From Streptomyces sp. ISL-98 (GTDB lineage Bacteria; Actinomycetota; Actinomycetes; Streptomycetales; Streptomycetaceae): a stretch of DNA of 64,000 nucleotides. Location of the stretch: positions 35,784 to 99,783 of the forward strand of contig NZ_JAGGPB010000028.1 in NCBI RefSeq assembly GCF_018614055.1. Direction: 5' to 3'. The notes under the pieces are model-generated. The model was not told the DNA's origin. It did not search any database and worked only from the letters and a program-made list of their open reading frames with translations. Of the stretch, positions 23,649-32,726 are shown in pieces. The position numbers and the translations under genes were made by a program. Position 1 is the first letter of the stretch; every line of letters begins with the position of its first letter.

Positions 23649-25499
23649 TCAGCTGTCGCTCGCCACGAACGTACGCGCCACCTTGTCGTGCCAGCACTGC
23701 CGCCACGGGCGGTCGAACAGGCACCACATGGCGTTGACGACACCGACGGCGAGGACGCCGAGCACGCCGTACACCAGCCAGCGCCGCAGCGCCGCCCAGA
23801 AGGCCGGGGGCTCGTGCGCCTCGATGTCCCGCACGTGCATACGGCACAGCTTCTTGCCGAGCGTACGGCCCCACTTGACGGTCGGCAGCACCTCGTAGAC
23901 CACTCCGAAGAGCAGGAACGCGGCGAGAACGATGCCGAGGTATCCGGCGGTCGTACTGTCGAGCAGCCATACGGTGACGGTCTCGCCGGAGAGCTTCGCC
24001 GCCTCGATCTTGCCGTCGACGTGTGTGACGGCCTTCGATACGAACGGTACGGCGACGGGGCCGACGACGGCCCCGAGGACCACCGTGTCGACGAGTCGCG
24101 CGGCCAGCCGCTTGCCGAGCCCGGCGGGCCTCGCCGCGGCCTGGGCCTGGGCGGCCTGCAGGAACGGGTCGCTGACCGGCGGCTTCCAGGGCACGACGGG
24201 TTCCGCGGCGGACGCGCCCTGATCCGGCTGCGCCAGCTGGTGCACCTGCTGCGCCCACGAGGCGGCGCCGCCACCGGCCCCGGACGCCACGGGGGCGCCC
24301 CCAGCGGCGCCTTGGGCGCCCTGCCCCTGCTGCGCCTGGCCGGGAGCCGCAGCGCGGCCGGTGGAGGGGGCCTGTGCCTGTCCCTGTGCCTGGCCCGGGA
24401 CCTGACGGGGGGTCTGCCCCTGGCCCGGCACCTGCCCCTGGCCGGCGGCCGGGGCCCAGCTGGGGCCTTGGGCGTGGCCGGGGGCCTGCGGCTGGCCCTG
24501 GCCTGTGGCGTGAGGCTGCCCCGAGGGCTGGCCCTGACCCGGGACGTGCGGGCGGCCCTGGGCGGGCGCCTGACCCGGGTTCTGGCCGGACGTGTGGGGC
24601 CCGCCCTGGCCCGGGACGTGCGGCCGATCGGGGCTCTGGCCCTGCCCAGGGGCTTGCGCCTGACCGGGGTTCTGGCCCGGAGGCCGGCCCTGGCCCGGGT
24701 TCTGAGGCGACGGGTTGGGAGGGGTGGGGCGGCCCGGGGTCTGGGGCTGCTTGGCGCCCGGGGTCATCGTCCTGATCGCCATCGTGCCGTCGGCCCTGGT
24801 CGTGCGGGCGGCCTCCGTCGCGCCCTGGCGCAGGGCGCGGATCGCGACCGTACCGTCGGCGGGAGGCTGCGCCTGTCCGGGCTTGCGTACGCCCGGCAGT
24901 GCACCCCGGCTGGGGTCGCCCGAGGCCGGGTCCTGCGTACCGCCACCGGAACCGGAGGCCGAAGCGCCGCCTGCCCCTTGCTGCGGCGCCGAGTCGCCCG
25001 TACCGCGCGGGTCGTGATCGCCGCCGCTGCGCCGGTTGCCGGTGTCGGACGCCCCTGCGCGGGGGTCACCCGCGCCCTGGGACGGAGTCCCGCGGCGAGG
25101 GTCGCCCGACGTGGCGTCCGGCTGCGAGGAGCCCCAGGAGACACGGCGGTCGCGTTCGCCGCCGAAGCCCGTCTGGCGGGAGGTGTCCGCCTGCCAGGCC
25201 GACGCCGGTTCGGGGGCGTTGCCGTGCAGGTGCGCGCCTTCGGGCTCCTCGTCGAAGAAGAGCGGGCCGGTCTCCTCCACCGGAGACGGCGCGGACGGCG
25301 TGGACGGTGCGGAGGGCGCAGCGGGCGTGGCGCCGCCCGGCGGGGGCGGCATCGCCTCGCCGTCGGAGGGCGCGGGGCGGCTGGTTCCGGGCACCCACGC
25401 GGCCCCGTTCCAGAACCGGACATATCCGGGGATGGACGGGTCGGGATAGTAGCCAGGAGTGGGGCTGCTGTCGCCGTTGGCCGGGGTGGGGGCGCTCAT
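23649..25499 (-). CDS. DUF2510-linker-RDD membrane protein
   Basis: 616 residues in three parts. Residues about 10-40 form a DUF2510 motif (PGYYPDPSIPGYVRFWNGAA). About 390 residues of low-complexity Gln/Pro/Gly/Ala linker follow, with many PGQG and GQ repeats. The C-terminal RDD domain (about 460-616) starts GLGKRLAARLVDTVVLGAVV and contains GRTLGKKLCRMHVRDI. It is probably an envelope protein with a long flexible cytosolic arm. ATG 25499 gives MSAPTPANGD. It precedes the shorter RDD gene and is divergent from the ssgG-like gene. Confidence 0.85.
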   Translation of the reverse strand: MSAPTPANGDSSPTPGYYPDPSIPGYVRFWNGAAWVPGTSRPAPSDGEAMPPPPGGATPAAPSAPSTPSAPSPVEETGPLFFDEEPEGAHLHGNAPEPASAWQADTSRQTGFGGERDRRVSWGSSQPDATSGDPRRGTPSQGAGDPRAGASDTGNRRSGGDHDPRGTGDSAPQQGAGGASASGSGGGTQDPASGDPSRGALPGVRKPGQAQPPADGTVAIRALRQGATEAARTTRADGTMAIRTMTPGAKQPQTPGRPTPPNPSPQNPGQGRPPGQNPGQAQAPGQGQSPDRPHVPGQGGPHTSGQNPGQAPAQGRPHVPGQGQPSGQPHATGQGQPQAPGHAQGPSWAPAAGQGQVPGQGQTPRQVPGQAQGQAQAPSTGRAAAPGQAQQGQGAQGAAGGAPVASGAGGGAASWAQQVHQLAQPDQGASAAEPVVPWKPPVSDPFLQAAQAQAAARPAGLGKRLAARLVDTVVLGAVVGPVAVPFVSKAVTHVDGKIEAAKLSGETVTVWLLDSTTAGYLGIVLAAFLLFGVVYEVLPTVKWGRTLGKKLCRMHVRDIEAHEPPAFWAALRRWLVYGVLGVLAVGVVNAMWCLFDRPWRQCWHDKVARTFVASDS

Positions 25500-25732
25500 C
25501 ACCGTGGTCCCGTATCTAGTCGATGGCCTCGTTATCGGGGTCCACATCTATCAGACCGCCGCGGCGCGCCGGGCCCCTCCCGCCGGAAGCACTCCTTTCC
25601 GGGCATCCCTCCGGCCGTACGCAGAGCTCTTGAAGCAGTGGGTGAAAGTCGCGTAATTGAGCGCGGGGAAGCCCCTCTCTTCCCGTGAGGCCCGGTCCCG
25701 GGCCCCGTACCGGAGGAGAGGAAGGCACCCAC

Positions 25733-26209
25733 ATGAACACCGTCGTGGAACGCGAACTGGAGCTCAACCTGGTGCTGTCGCCCGAGCGCAGCATCCCCGT
25801 CCCGGCCCGGCTGACGTACCGCACGGACGACCCGTACGCCGTGCACGTCGCCTTCCACATCGGCTCCGACACTCCCGTCAACTGGACCTTCGCGCGCGAG
25901 CTGCTCGTGGAGGGCGTGTTCAGGCCGTGCGGCCACGGCGATGTCCGTATCTGGCCGACCAAGATCGACTCGCGCAGCGTGATCTGCATGGCGCTGACGT
26001 CGCCCGACGGCGACGCCCTCCTGGAGGCGCCGTCCGTGGCCGTCTCCGCCTGGCTGGAGCGGACGCTGCTGATGGTCCCGCCGGGGACGGAGACCGAGCA
26101 GCTCGGGATCGACGAGGCGCTCGCCGAGCTGCTCGCGCCGTTGCCGGCCGACGATCTGTGGCTGCGGGACCCCTGGCCGTCCGACGAATCGCAGGACGGG
26201 GAGGCGTGA
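25733..26209 (+). CDS. ssgG: SsgA-like protein (SALP), probably SsgG
   Basis: 158 residues of the actinomycete-specific SsgA/SsgB family. Characteristic segments are RLTYRTDDPYAVHVAFHIG, WTFARELLVEGVFRPCGHGDVRIWP and LLEAPSVAVSAWLERT. Established: SALPs steer peptidoglycan synthesis and septum placement during sporulation; S. coelicolor SsgG affects septum-site localisation. The SsgG assignment rests on remembered gene neighbourhood (near hppD and ahead of the hup/murA block). ATG 25733 follows an extended GGAGGAGAGGAAGG. Confidence 0.8.
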   Translation: MNTVVERELELNLVLSPERSIPVPARLTYRTDDPYAVHVAFHIGSDTPVNWTFARELLVEGVFRPCGHGDVRIWPTKIDSRSVICMALTSPDGDALLEAPSVAVSAWLERTLLMVPPGTETEQLGIDEALAELLAPLPADDLWLRDPWPSDESQDGEA

Positions 26210-26232
26210 GGCCCAGGGGGTGTCCGGCTCCC

Positions 26233-26616
26233 CTAGTCGATCACGTACGTGTGCGTGATGAATTCGATGGAGTGGCCGTCGGGGTCGTCGATGTAGAAGC
26301 CGCGGCCCTGATGGTGGTGGTTGATCTCCTGCGGCTCCTGGTGGAACGGGTCGGCCCAGTACGGGAGCTCGCGCTCCCTCACGCGGGCGAATATCTCGTC
26401 GAACTCGTCGTCGGGGACCAGGAACGCCAGGTGTTGCGAGACGATGCGCTCACTGTCGTCGTCGAGGTAGTCGAGGGTGACGCCGTTCTCCAGCGAGACA
26501 CTGGCGAACGGGCCGAACGGCTTCGCCTCCGGGGCCCCGATCAGCTCCGTGAGGAACTGCGCGGCGGCGAAGCGGTCGCGACTGCGGACGATGGTGTGGT
26601 CGAGACGGGCGGGCAC
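26233..26616 (-). CDS. VOC (glyoxalase/dioxygenase) superfamily protein
   Basis: 127 residues with the paired beta-alpha-beta-beta-beta units of the VOC fold. LDHTIVRSRDRFAAAQFLTE is the first module; GRGFYIDDPDGHSIEFITHTY closes the second with the canonical His and Glu metal ligands. Substrate is unknown; such short proteins include glyoxalase-, bleomycin- and fosfomycin-resistance relatives. The GTG start at 26616 is backed by a CGAGGAGGAACC ribosome site. It converges on the ssgG-like gene with 23 bp between. Confidence 0.85.
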   Translation of the reverse strand: MPARLDHTIVRSRDRFAAAQFLTELIGAPEAKPFGPFASVSLENGVTLDYLDDDSERIVSQHLAFLVPDDEFDEIFARVRERELPYWADPFHQEPQEINHHHQGRGFYIDDPDGHSIEFITHTYVID

Positions 26617-26730
26617 GGTTCCTCCTCGTTGAGGTGGCTGCTGCTTGGCCTGCCCTCTCACGCTATGCGCACTGCCGTGTCCGCGAAATCGGGCTTTCGT
26701 CGTACGACACAAGCCGCAGCGGTCCTAGGC

Positions 26731-26792
26731 GGTGTCCGATTGGTCTCCGCGGCGTCGCGGGGCTTGGCACGCACGGAGACCAACCGGACACC
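26731..26792 (-). terminator. Long imperfect inverted repeat after the FAD oxidase gene
   Basis: GGTGTCCGATTGGTCTCCG (26731-26749) and CGGAGACCAACCGGACACC (26774-26792) are 19-nt arms with one mismatched position and a 24-nt GC-rich spacer. It begins just past the oxidase stop. Confidence 0.6.
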
Positions 26793-26794
26793 CC

Positions 26795-28162
26795 CTAGAA
26801 CATTTTGCCGGGATTGAGGATGCCGAGCGGGTCGAAAGTCGCCTTGACGCCGCGCTGCAATTCCAATCCCACCGGCCCCAGTTCGCGGGCCAGCCAGTCC
26901 TTCTTGAGTACGCCGACCCCGTGCTCGCCGGTAATCGTGCCGCCGAGTTCCAGGCCGAGCGCCATGATCTCGTCGAAGGATTCGCGAGCGCGCCGCGACT
27001 CGTCCTCGTCGGCATGGTCGAAGCACACGACGGGGTGCGTATTGCCGTCGCCCGCGTGCGCGCAGACGCCGATCGTGAGGTCGTACTTCTCGGCGATGAC
27101 GGCGGTGCCCTCGATCATCGCGCCGAGCTTCGAGCGCGGTACGCACACGTCGTCGATCATCGTCGCGCTCTTGACGGCTTCGAGCGCGGTGAGCGACATC
27201 CGCCGTGCCTGGAGGAGCAGTTCCGACTCGGCGGCGTCTTCGGCGGGCACGACCTCGGTGGCGCCGGCCGCGGTGCACAGTGCGCCGACGGCGGCGAGGT
27301 CGGCGGCGGGCTCGGGGGTGTCGAAGGCCGCGAGCAGGAGTGCCTCGGTGGACTCGGGGAGTCCCATGTTGGCCATCTTGTTGACGGCGCGCAGGGTCGT
27401 ACGGTCCATGAGTTCGAGGAGGGACGGGGCGTGGCCGCGCGCCATGATCTCGCAGACGGCCTCGCAGGCGGCGGCCGCGGACGGGAACTCGGCGGCGAGT
27501 GCGAGCTGCTCGGGCGGGGCGGGCCTGAGTGCGAGCACGGCCTTGACGACGATACCGAGGCTGCCTTCGGAGCCGACGAAGAGCCGGGTGAGGTCGTAGC
27601 CTGCGACGCCCTTGGCGGTACGCCGTCCCGTGGTCAGGAGGCGGCCGTCGGCGAGTACGACGTCGAGCCCGAGGACGTACTCGGCCGTCACGCCGTACTT
27701 GACGCAGCACAGGCCGCCGGACGCCGTGCCGATGTTGCCGCCGATGGTGCACGTTTCCCAACTGGACGGGTCCGGCGGGTAGTAGAGCCCCTGCTCGGCG
27801 ACGGCGCGCGACAGGACCGCGTTGATGACGCCCGGCTCGACGACCGCGATCCGGTCGACGGCGCTGATCTCCAGGATGCGGTCCATCCTGGTGAGGGACA
27901 GGGCGATGCATCCGTCGGTCGCGTTCGCGCCGCCGGAGAGGCCCGTACGGGCGCCCTGCGGGACGACGGGAACGCGCAGCGCGGTCGCGGTGCGCATGAT
28001 GTGCTGGACCTGCTCGACGGTGCGTGGCAGGGCGACGACGGCCGGTGTGCCGGCTTCGCAGAAGCTCGCCATGTCGTTGGCGTACGAGGCCGTGATGTCC
28101 GGGTCGGTGATCAGGGCGTCGTCGGGGAGGCCCGCACGCAGCTGTACGAGAAGATCGTCCAT
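26795..28162 (-). CDS. FAD-binding oxidase, glycolate oxidase GlcD / D-lactate dehydrogenase type
   Basis: 455 residues of the vanillyl-alcohol-oxidase (PCMH) family. The FAD site contains VPVVPQGARTGLSGGA and PPDPSSWETCTIGGNIGTASGG; the C-terminal substrate domain has GVCAHAGDGNTHPVV and GTITGEHGVGVLKKDWLA, a GlcD hallmark. Likely oxidises a 2-hydroxyacid such as D-lactate or glycolate, passing electrons to the respiratory chain. The usual glcE/glcF partners are not beside it. ATG 28162 is the best-placed start; an upstream in-frame ATG would add about nine residues. Confidence 0.9.
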   Translation of the reverse strand: MDDLLVQLRAGLPDDALITDPDITASYANDMASFCEAGTPAVVALPRTVEQVQHIMRTATALRVPVVPQGARTGLSGGANATDGCIALSLTRMDRILEISAVDRIAVVEPGVINAVLSRAVAEQGLYYPPDPSSWETCTIGGNIGTASGGLCCVKYGVTAEYVLGLDVVLADGRLLTTGRRTAKGVAGYDLTRLFVGSEGSLGIVVKAVLALRPAPPEQLALAAEFPSAAAACEAVCEIMARGHAPSLLELMDRTTLRAVNKMANMGLPESTEALLLAAFDTPEPAADLAAVGALCTAAGATEVVPAEDAAESELLLQARRMSLTALEAVKSATMIDDVCVPRSKLGAMIEGTAVIAEKYDLTIGVCAHAGDGNTHPVVCFDHADEDESRRARESFDEIMALGLELGGTITGEHGVGVLKKDWLARELGPVGLELQRGVKATFDPLGILNPGKMF

Positions 28163-28259
28163 GGTCCCAGCCTGGCACTCGGGGGCCATCGGTGTGAACC
28201 CGTCAGCGATCCGGTTCGCACGGCCGGGTGTGCTCTTCGTACTGCCGCAGAGTGATCGC

Positions 28260-29768
28260 ATGATCGCCATGGAGACGGCACAGCAGACGGCACAGCCAGT
28301 GAAGCGCCGCCGGTCCACCGTCGCCGTGCTCGCGGGCGCGGCGGTGCTGGTCGCAGTGGCCGCGGGGTTGCTGACGCTCGTACTGGTGGCGGGGAACCAG
28401 GGCCCGCCGCCCCCGCCCGGGCCCGTCGGCCGGGCGATGGCAGCCGTCGGGGCAGTGGGGGCGGGCAGTCCGGCCTCTGCCTCCGACCTGGGCGCGCTGA
28501 TCGGCGACCGCCGGACGTGGCTGCGCAGGCACCCCCACGACGACAGCTCCTGGGCCGTGCTCGGCTCCGCCTATCTGGAGCGGGGCCGGTGGACGGGCGA
28601 CCCGGGGGACTATCCGCTCGCGGAGCGGGCCCTGCGGCATTCGCTCTCCGTACGGCCGGAGGCGAACGGCAACCTGGACGCGCTGGTCGGGCTCGCGGCG
28701 CTGGCGCATGAGCGGGGCGACTACCGGGCGGCGAAGCACTACGGCGAGATGGTACGGGCGCGCTCACCGCAGCGCTGGACGGCGTACGCCGTGCTGAGCG
28801 ACGCGTACAGCCGCCTGGGCGACCAGAAGGCGGCCGCCGGCGCGGTGGAGAAGCTGGGTGCGCTGGGGGCGGGGCCGGGGTACACGGTGGGGCGGCTGTC
28901 GGCGGAGGTGTACTGGAACCGGGGCTGGCGGGAGGACGCGGCGGCAACGCTCTCCGACGCGACGGCGCTGGCCGCCACGCCGGCGGAGAAGGCGGCCGGG
29001 CTGAACCGCATGGGCGACCTGGCGTGGGAGCGCGGCGAGGCGCAGGAGGCGCTGGGCCACTACGAGACGGCGCTCGGGGTCGTCCCCGGCCACGGGCGGG
29101 CGCTGGCGGGCCGCGCGCGGGTGCTGGCGTCGCTGGGCCTGACGGACGAGGCGGAGCACATGTACCGGGCGGCGCTGGCTGCTCTGCCGGTGCCTGAGCT
29201 GGGGCTGGAGTACGGGGAGTTGCTGGAGTCGCGGGGGAAGGCGGACGAGGCGGCGGAGCAGTACACGCTGGTGCGGGCGAGGGTGGCGTTGGGGGCGGCG
29301 CGTGGGGGCACCGGCTCGGGCTCCGGTCCCGGTTCCGGTGCCGGCTCCGGTGTGCTGCTGCTCGGGCTCCTGGATGCGGACCACCGTGACCCGGGGGCGG
29401 CGGTTGCGCGGCTGCGGGCGGAGTGGAAGCGGCATCCGAATGCGTACGTCGCGGATGCGCTCGGGTGGGCGCTGTACCGGGAGGGTGAGTCGGACGGCAA
29501 GGAGGCGCTGAAGTACGCCCGCAAGGCGACGGATCAGGGGCTGCGCAATGCGGTGTTCCTGTACCACCTGGGGGCGATCGAGAAGCACCTTGGCAAGGAC
29601 GGCGCGGCCCGGCGCCACTTGGAGGAGGCGCTGCGGGTGAATCCGTCGTTCTCGCCGCTGCTGGCGCCGAGGGCACGGGAGGCGCTGGGGGCGCTGGGTG
29701 AGCCGGCGGAGGGTGGGCCGCGGGATGTGTACGGCCGCGCCAATACGGTGCCGACGGCGCAGGGTTAG
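28260..29768 (+). CDS. Membrane-anchored tetratricopeptide repeat protein
   Basis: 502 residues. One N-terminal helix (about residues 23-45, TVAVLAGAAVLVAVAAGLLT) anchors the protein; a Pro-rich stretch follows. From about residue 80 onward at least seven TPR-type units are seen (for example AVLGSAYLERGRWTGDP, RMGDLAWERGEAQEALGHYE, RARVLASLGLTDEAEHMYRA, HLGAIEKHLGKDGAARRHLE). A GSGSGPGSG linker interrupts the array near residue 355. Likely a scaffold on the outer face of the membrane. Start choice between ATG 28260 and ATG 28269 is uncertain since no strong ribosome site is seen. Confidence 0.82.
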   Translation: MIAMETAQQTAQPVKRRRSTVAVLAGAAVLVAVAAGLLTLVLVAGNQGPPPPPGPVGRAMAAVGAVGAGSPASASDLGALIGDRRTWLRRHPHDDSSWAVLGSAYLERGRWTGDPGDYPLAERALRHSLSVRPEANGNLDALVGLAALAHERGDYRAAKHYGEMVRARSPQRWTAYAVLSDAYSRLGDQKAAAGAVEKLGALGAGPGYTVGRLSAEVYWNRGWREDAAATLSDATALAATPAEKAAGLNRMGDLAWERGEAQEALGHYETALGVVPGHGRALAGRARVLASLGLTDEAEHMYRAALAALPVPELGLEYGELLESRGKADEAAEQYTLVRARVALGAARGGTGSGSGPGSGAGSGVLLLGLLDADHRDPGAAVARLRAEWKRHPNAYVADALGWALYREGESDGKEALKYARKATDQGLRNAVFLYHLGAIEKHLGKDGAARRHLEEALRVNPSFSPLLAPRAREALGALGEPAEGGPRDVYGRANTVPTAQG

Positions 29769-29798
29769 GGCGCCTGCGGCGCGTACGCACCCATCCCG

Positions 29799-30737
29799 CT
29801 ACCTCCGCTCCTTGTAGTAGATCGAGTACCGCCGCTCCCCCACTCCCCCCGACGCAAACCCCATGCACAACCGCGCCCTCGTCGTACGCCGTACCGCCAG
29901 ACCCTCCGGCTCCCGGTAGTCGAGCGAGTAGCCCGCTTCCGTGCGGGACCGCTGGATGAGCTTGCCCGTACTTATGTCGATGCAGGAGACGTACGTATTG
30001 CCGTGTCCCGAGGGGGGATTGCCGGGGCCGTACGGATCGCCCGCCAGCTGGTAGAGGTAGTTGCCGTGCAGGGCGAAGCCCTGGAAGTCGGCGTCCGGGT
30101 CGGGGTGCGCGGCGGCCTGGGCGAAGTCGTGGAGCGGCTTCGTGAAGTCGCCCGCGACCGCGCGGCCGAGCGAGAAGACCCGGTAGCGGACCTTGCCCGC
30201 GATGCGGTGGCGGACTGCGATGCGCTTGGTGCTCATGTCCACGGACGGCTGGTTCGCGGTGGAGCCGGCGACCGGGTAGCGAGTGGATTCCGCCGAGCTG
30301 CGGCGTACCTGCCGGTCCACGAAACGGAACCGCGTGATGCCGCGCCCGAACGCTCCGGACTCCGCGACCCGCCCGTCCGACTCGGTCCAGATCCAGGTCG
30401 CCCCGGCCGCGTCCCGCTCGACACCCATACCCACGCCGTGGCCGTGCCCGAGCAGATACATGTGCCCCAACCGCTTGCCGCTGAAGTCCAGTTGGTTCAG
30501 GCACATGTCGCCACGCTGGCGACGCTCCGTACCGGTGTACTCCCGCGACTCGCCCGCGAGTCTTATGCCGCCCTGCATCACCTGGACGACGTACAGCCGC
30601 TGCCTGGAGTCGTCGAAGGCGAAGGACTGGAGGACCGTGGTGTGTCTGAGCGGCTTCTTCCAGTGCCATCTCGTCGACGGCACTGCTAAGTCGATGCGTT
30701 CGTCGCTCGTGCTCGCATTGATGCTCGTCATGGCCAT
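29799..30737 (-). CDS. Beta-propeller protein, 'teichoic acid biosynthesis protein C'-like
   Basis: 312 residues, no signal peptide. Regular Trp/Tyr-Gly blades (QSFAFDDSRQRLYVVQVM, LNQLDFSGKRLGHMYLLGHG, ATWIWTESDG, FALHGNYLYQLAGD, YVSCIDISTGKLIQRS) indicate a propeller, resembling Streptomyces proteins that databases label TagC-like after a phage receptor-binding propeller. A role in teichoic acid synthesis is not supported by neighbours; treat it as a propeller of unknown function. It ends 30 bp from the convergent TPR gene. Confidence 0.6.
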   Translation of the reverse strand: MAMTSINASTSDERIDLAVPSTRWHWKKPLRHTTVLQSFAFDDSRQRLYVVQVMQGGIRLAGESREYTGTERRQRGDMCLNQLDFSGKRLGHMYLLGHGHGVGMGVERDAAGATWIWTESDGRVAESGAFGRGITRFRFVDRQVRRSSAESTRYPVAGSTANQPSVDMSTKRIAVRHRIAGKVRYRVFSLGRAVAGDFTKPLHDFAQAAAHPDPDADFQGFALHGNYLYQLAGDPYGPGNPPSGHGNTYVSCIDISTGKLIQRSRTEAGYSLDYREPEGLAVRRTTRARLCMGFASGGVGERRYSIYYKERR

Positions 30738-30877
30738 GACTCACGATAGCGACCCACGGCCCCCACGGGTCAGGGCGCGTGGCACCGCGCACGCAGCGCG
30801 GAGCCACACCTCACCCGAAGTCGCCGGCTCCCACCGGGCGCTGGACCGCGGGCCGCTCCGGCACCGGTGCGCCGAAA

Positions 30878-30915
30878 GGGCACCCACCGGCCCGGGACGG
30901 CGCCGGCGGGTGCCC
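30878..30915 (-). terminator. Terminator after hppD
   Basis: GGGCACCCACCGGC and GCCGGCGGGTGCCC pair with one mismatch around a GC-rich loop, 17 bp past the hppD stop. Confidence 0.75.
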
Positions 30916-30931
30916 CAAATGCGTATTGCGG

Positions 30932-32080
30932 CTAGAGGTTGCCGCGCTTCTCCTGCTCGCGCTCGATCGCCTCGAAGAGCGCCTTGAAGTTGCCCTTGCC
31001 GAAGCCCATCGAGCCGTGCCGCTCGATCATCTCGAAGAAGACGGTCGGCCGGTCCTGGACCGGCTTGGTGAAGATCTGCAGCAGGTAGCCGTCCTCGTCG
31101 CGGTCGACGAGGATCTTCAGCTCGCGCAGCGTCTCCACGGGCACGCGGGTCTCGCCCGCCCAGTCGCCGAGGGTGTCGTAGTACGAGTCGGGGGTGTCCA
31201 GGAAGGCGACACCGGCCGCGCGCATGGAGCGTACGGTCGCGACGATGTCGTTCGTGGCGAGGGCGATGTGCTGGACGCCCGCGCCGCCGTAGAATTCCAG
31301 GTACTCGTCGATCTGCGACTTCTTCTTCGCGATCGCGGGCTCGTTGATCGGGAACTTGACCTTCAAGGTCCCGTCGGCGACGACCTTCGACATGAGCGCG
31401 GAGTACTCGGTGGCGATGTCGTCGCCCACGAACTCCTTCATGTTGGTGAAGCCCATGACCTTGTTGTAGAAGGCGACCCAGTCGTTCATCTTGCCGAGCT
31501 CGACATTGCCGACGCAGTGGTCGATCGCCTGGAAGGTCCGCTTGGCCGGCGGCTCCACGATGGGCTTCGCGGCGACGAAGCCCGGCAGGTACGGGCCGTC
31601 GTAGCGGCCGCGCTCGACCAGCGTGTGGCGGGTCTTGCCGTACGTCGCGATGGAGGCCAGGACGACGATGCCGTGCTCGTCCTTGACCTCGTGCGGCTCC
31701 TCGATGCCGCGTGCGCCGTGCTCCACCGCGTAGGCGTACGCGGCACGGGCGTCCGGGACCTCGATGGCGAGGTCGACGACGCCGTCGCCGTGCTCGGCAA
31801 CGTGGTCGGCGAGGCAACGGCCGTGGTCCGTGGTGGCCTTGATGACGGAGGTGAGAACGAAGCGGGCGGCGCCATTGGTCAGGACGTAACTCGCGGTCTC
31901 GCGGCTGCCGTTCTCCGGTCCGGAGTAAGCGACGAGCTTCATGCCGAAGGCCGTGGAGTAGTAGTGCGCGGCCTGCTTGGCGTTGCCGACGGCGAAGACG
32001 ACAGCGTCCATTCCCTTGACCGGGAAGGGATCGGCCTCGCGCGCGGTGCTGGGGGTGGTCCGGTGCGTTGTCTCAGTCAT
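30932..32080 (-). CDS. hppD: 4-hydroxyphenylpyruvate dioxygenase
   Basis: 382 residues, two VOC-type domains. The C-terminal catalytic domain has iron ligands in AIDHCVGNVELG (His), AGVQHIALATNDI (His) and VFFEMIERHG (Glu). Reaction: 4-hydroxyphenylpyruvate + O2 to homogentisate + CO2 in tyrosine catabolism, also a source of ochronotic pigment in streptomycetes. The other homogentisate-pathway genes are not in this window. ATG 32080 is preceded by CGGAGAG. A divergent Lrp/AsnC gene 70 bp away is a probable regulator. Confidence 0.97.
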   Translation of the reverse strand: MTETTHRTTPSTAREADPFPVKGMDAVVFAVGNAKQAAHYYSTAFGMKLVAYSGPENGSRETASYVLTNGAARFVLTSVIKATTDHGRCLADHVAEHGDGVVDLAIEVPDARAAYAYAVEHGARGIEEPHEVKDEHGIVVLASIATYGKTRHTLVERGRYDGPYLPGFVAAKPIVEPPAKRTFQAIDHCVGNVELGKMNDWVAFYNKVMGFTNMKEFVGDDIATEYSALMSKVVADGTLKVKFPINEPAIAKKKSQIDEYLEFYGGAGVQHIALATNDIVATVRSMRAAGVAFLDTPDSYYDTLGDWAGETRVPVETLRELKILVDRDEDGYLLQIFTKPVQDRPTVFFEMIERHGSMGFGKGNFKALFEAIEREQEKRGNL

Positions 32081-32150
32081 GGCGGCAGAGTCTCTCCGTA
32101 TCGCAGGCTGCGCAATAGTTCGACGAAGGGCTGGTCAATCTGCACAGTGA

Positions 32151-32702
32151 ATGGACAGTATGGAGGGGCTATCTGTACAGGATGACCACTCGAAGAGCAG
32201 GGACCGAGAGGCGGCGGCGACCATGCCCACGGACGGGATCGACGAACTGGATGGCAGGCTCATCGTGCTGCTCGCGCGCGAGCCGAGGATCGGGATGCTG
32301 GAGGCGTCCCGGCGGCTCGGGGTGGCGCGCGGGACCGTACAGGCGCGGATGGACCGGCTTCAGTCCAATGGAGTCATCCGCGGGTTCGGCCCGGACGTCG
32401 ATCCGGCGGCGCTCGGCTATCCGGTGACGGCCTTCGCGACGCTGGAGATCAAACAGGGCCAGGGCGCCGACGTACGGGCCCACTTGGCCACCGTCCCCGA
32501 GGTGCTGGAGCTGCACACCACCACCGGGCACGGCGACATGCTGTGCCGCCTCGTGGCCCGCTCCAATGCCGATCTTCAACGTGTGATCGACCGGGTTGTC
32601 GGTTTTGATGGCATCGTGCGGGCGTCCACGGCGATTGTCATGGAAAATCCCGTTCCGCTGCGGATCATTCCGCTCGTGGAGCAGGCGTCCGGCACGTCCT
32701 GA
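32151..32702 (+). CDS. Lrp/AsnC family transcriptional regulator
   Basis: 183 residues. The winged-helix domain (about 28-80) contains LDGRLIVLLAREPRIGMLEA and RLGVARGTVQARMDRL; the RAM effector domain follows (VTAFATLEIKQG, TTTGHGDMLCRLVARS). Lrp/AsnC proteins bind amino acids or keto acids. It is divergent from hppD with 70 bp between, so control of tyrosine breakdown is the natural inference. ATG 32151 is used, but 32160 and 32223 (MPTDGIDELDG) are possible; the shortest gives the usual family length. It may be co-transcribed with the ABC genes 24 bp downstream. Confidence 0.88.
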   Translation: MDSMEGLSVQDDHSKSRDREAAATMPTDGIDELDGRLIVLLAREPRIGMLEASRRLGVARGTVQARMDRLQSNGVIRGFGPDVDPAALGYPVTAFATLEIKQGQGADVRAHLATVPEVLELHTTTGHGDMLCRLVARSNADLQRVIDRVVGFDGIVRASTAIVMENPVPLRIIPLVEQASGTS

Positions 32703-32726
32703 CGTCCGAGGACCGAGGAGTGGCCC

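Noticed and set aside
24300..24760. Repetitive sequence in the RDD linker considered as a CRISPR-like array
   Set aside because: The repeats are short, irregular, in frame, and code for PGQG-type linker; there are no regular spacers or cas genes.
29799..30737. Taking the propeller protein as a teichoic acid biosynthesis enzyme
   Set aside because: The label comes from distant similarity to a phage/TagC-like propeller; no other teichoic acid gene is nearby and no catalytic motif is seen.
32119..32127. TTCGACGAA palindrome between hppD and the Lrp gene
   Set aside because: Short and possibly by chance; too weak to call as the Lrp operator without other copies.
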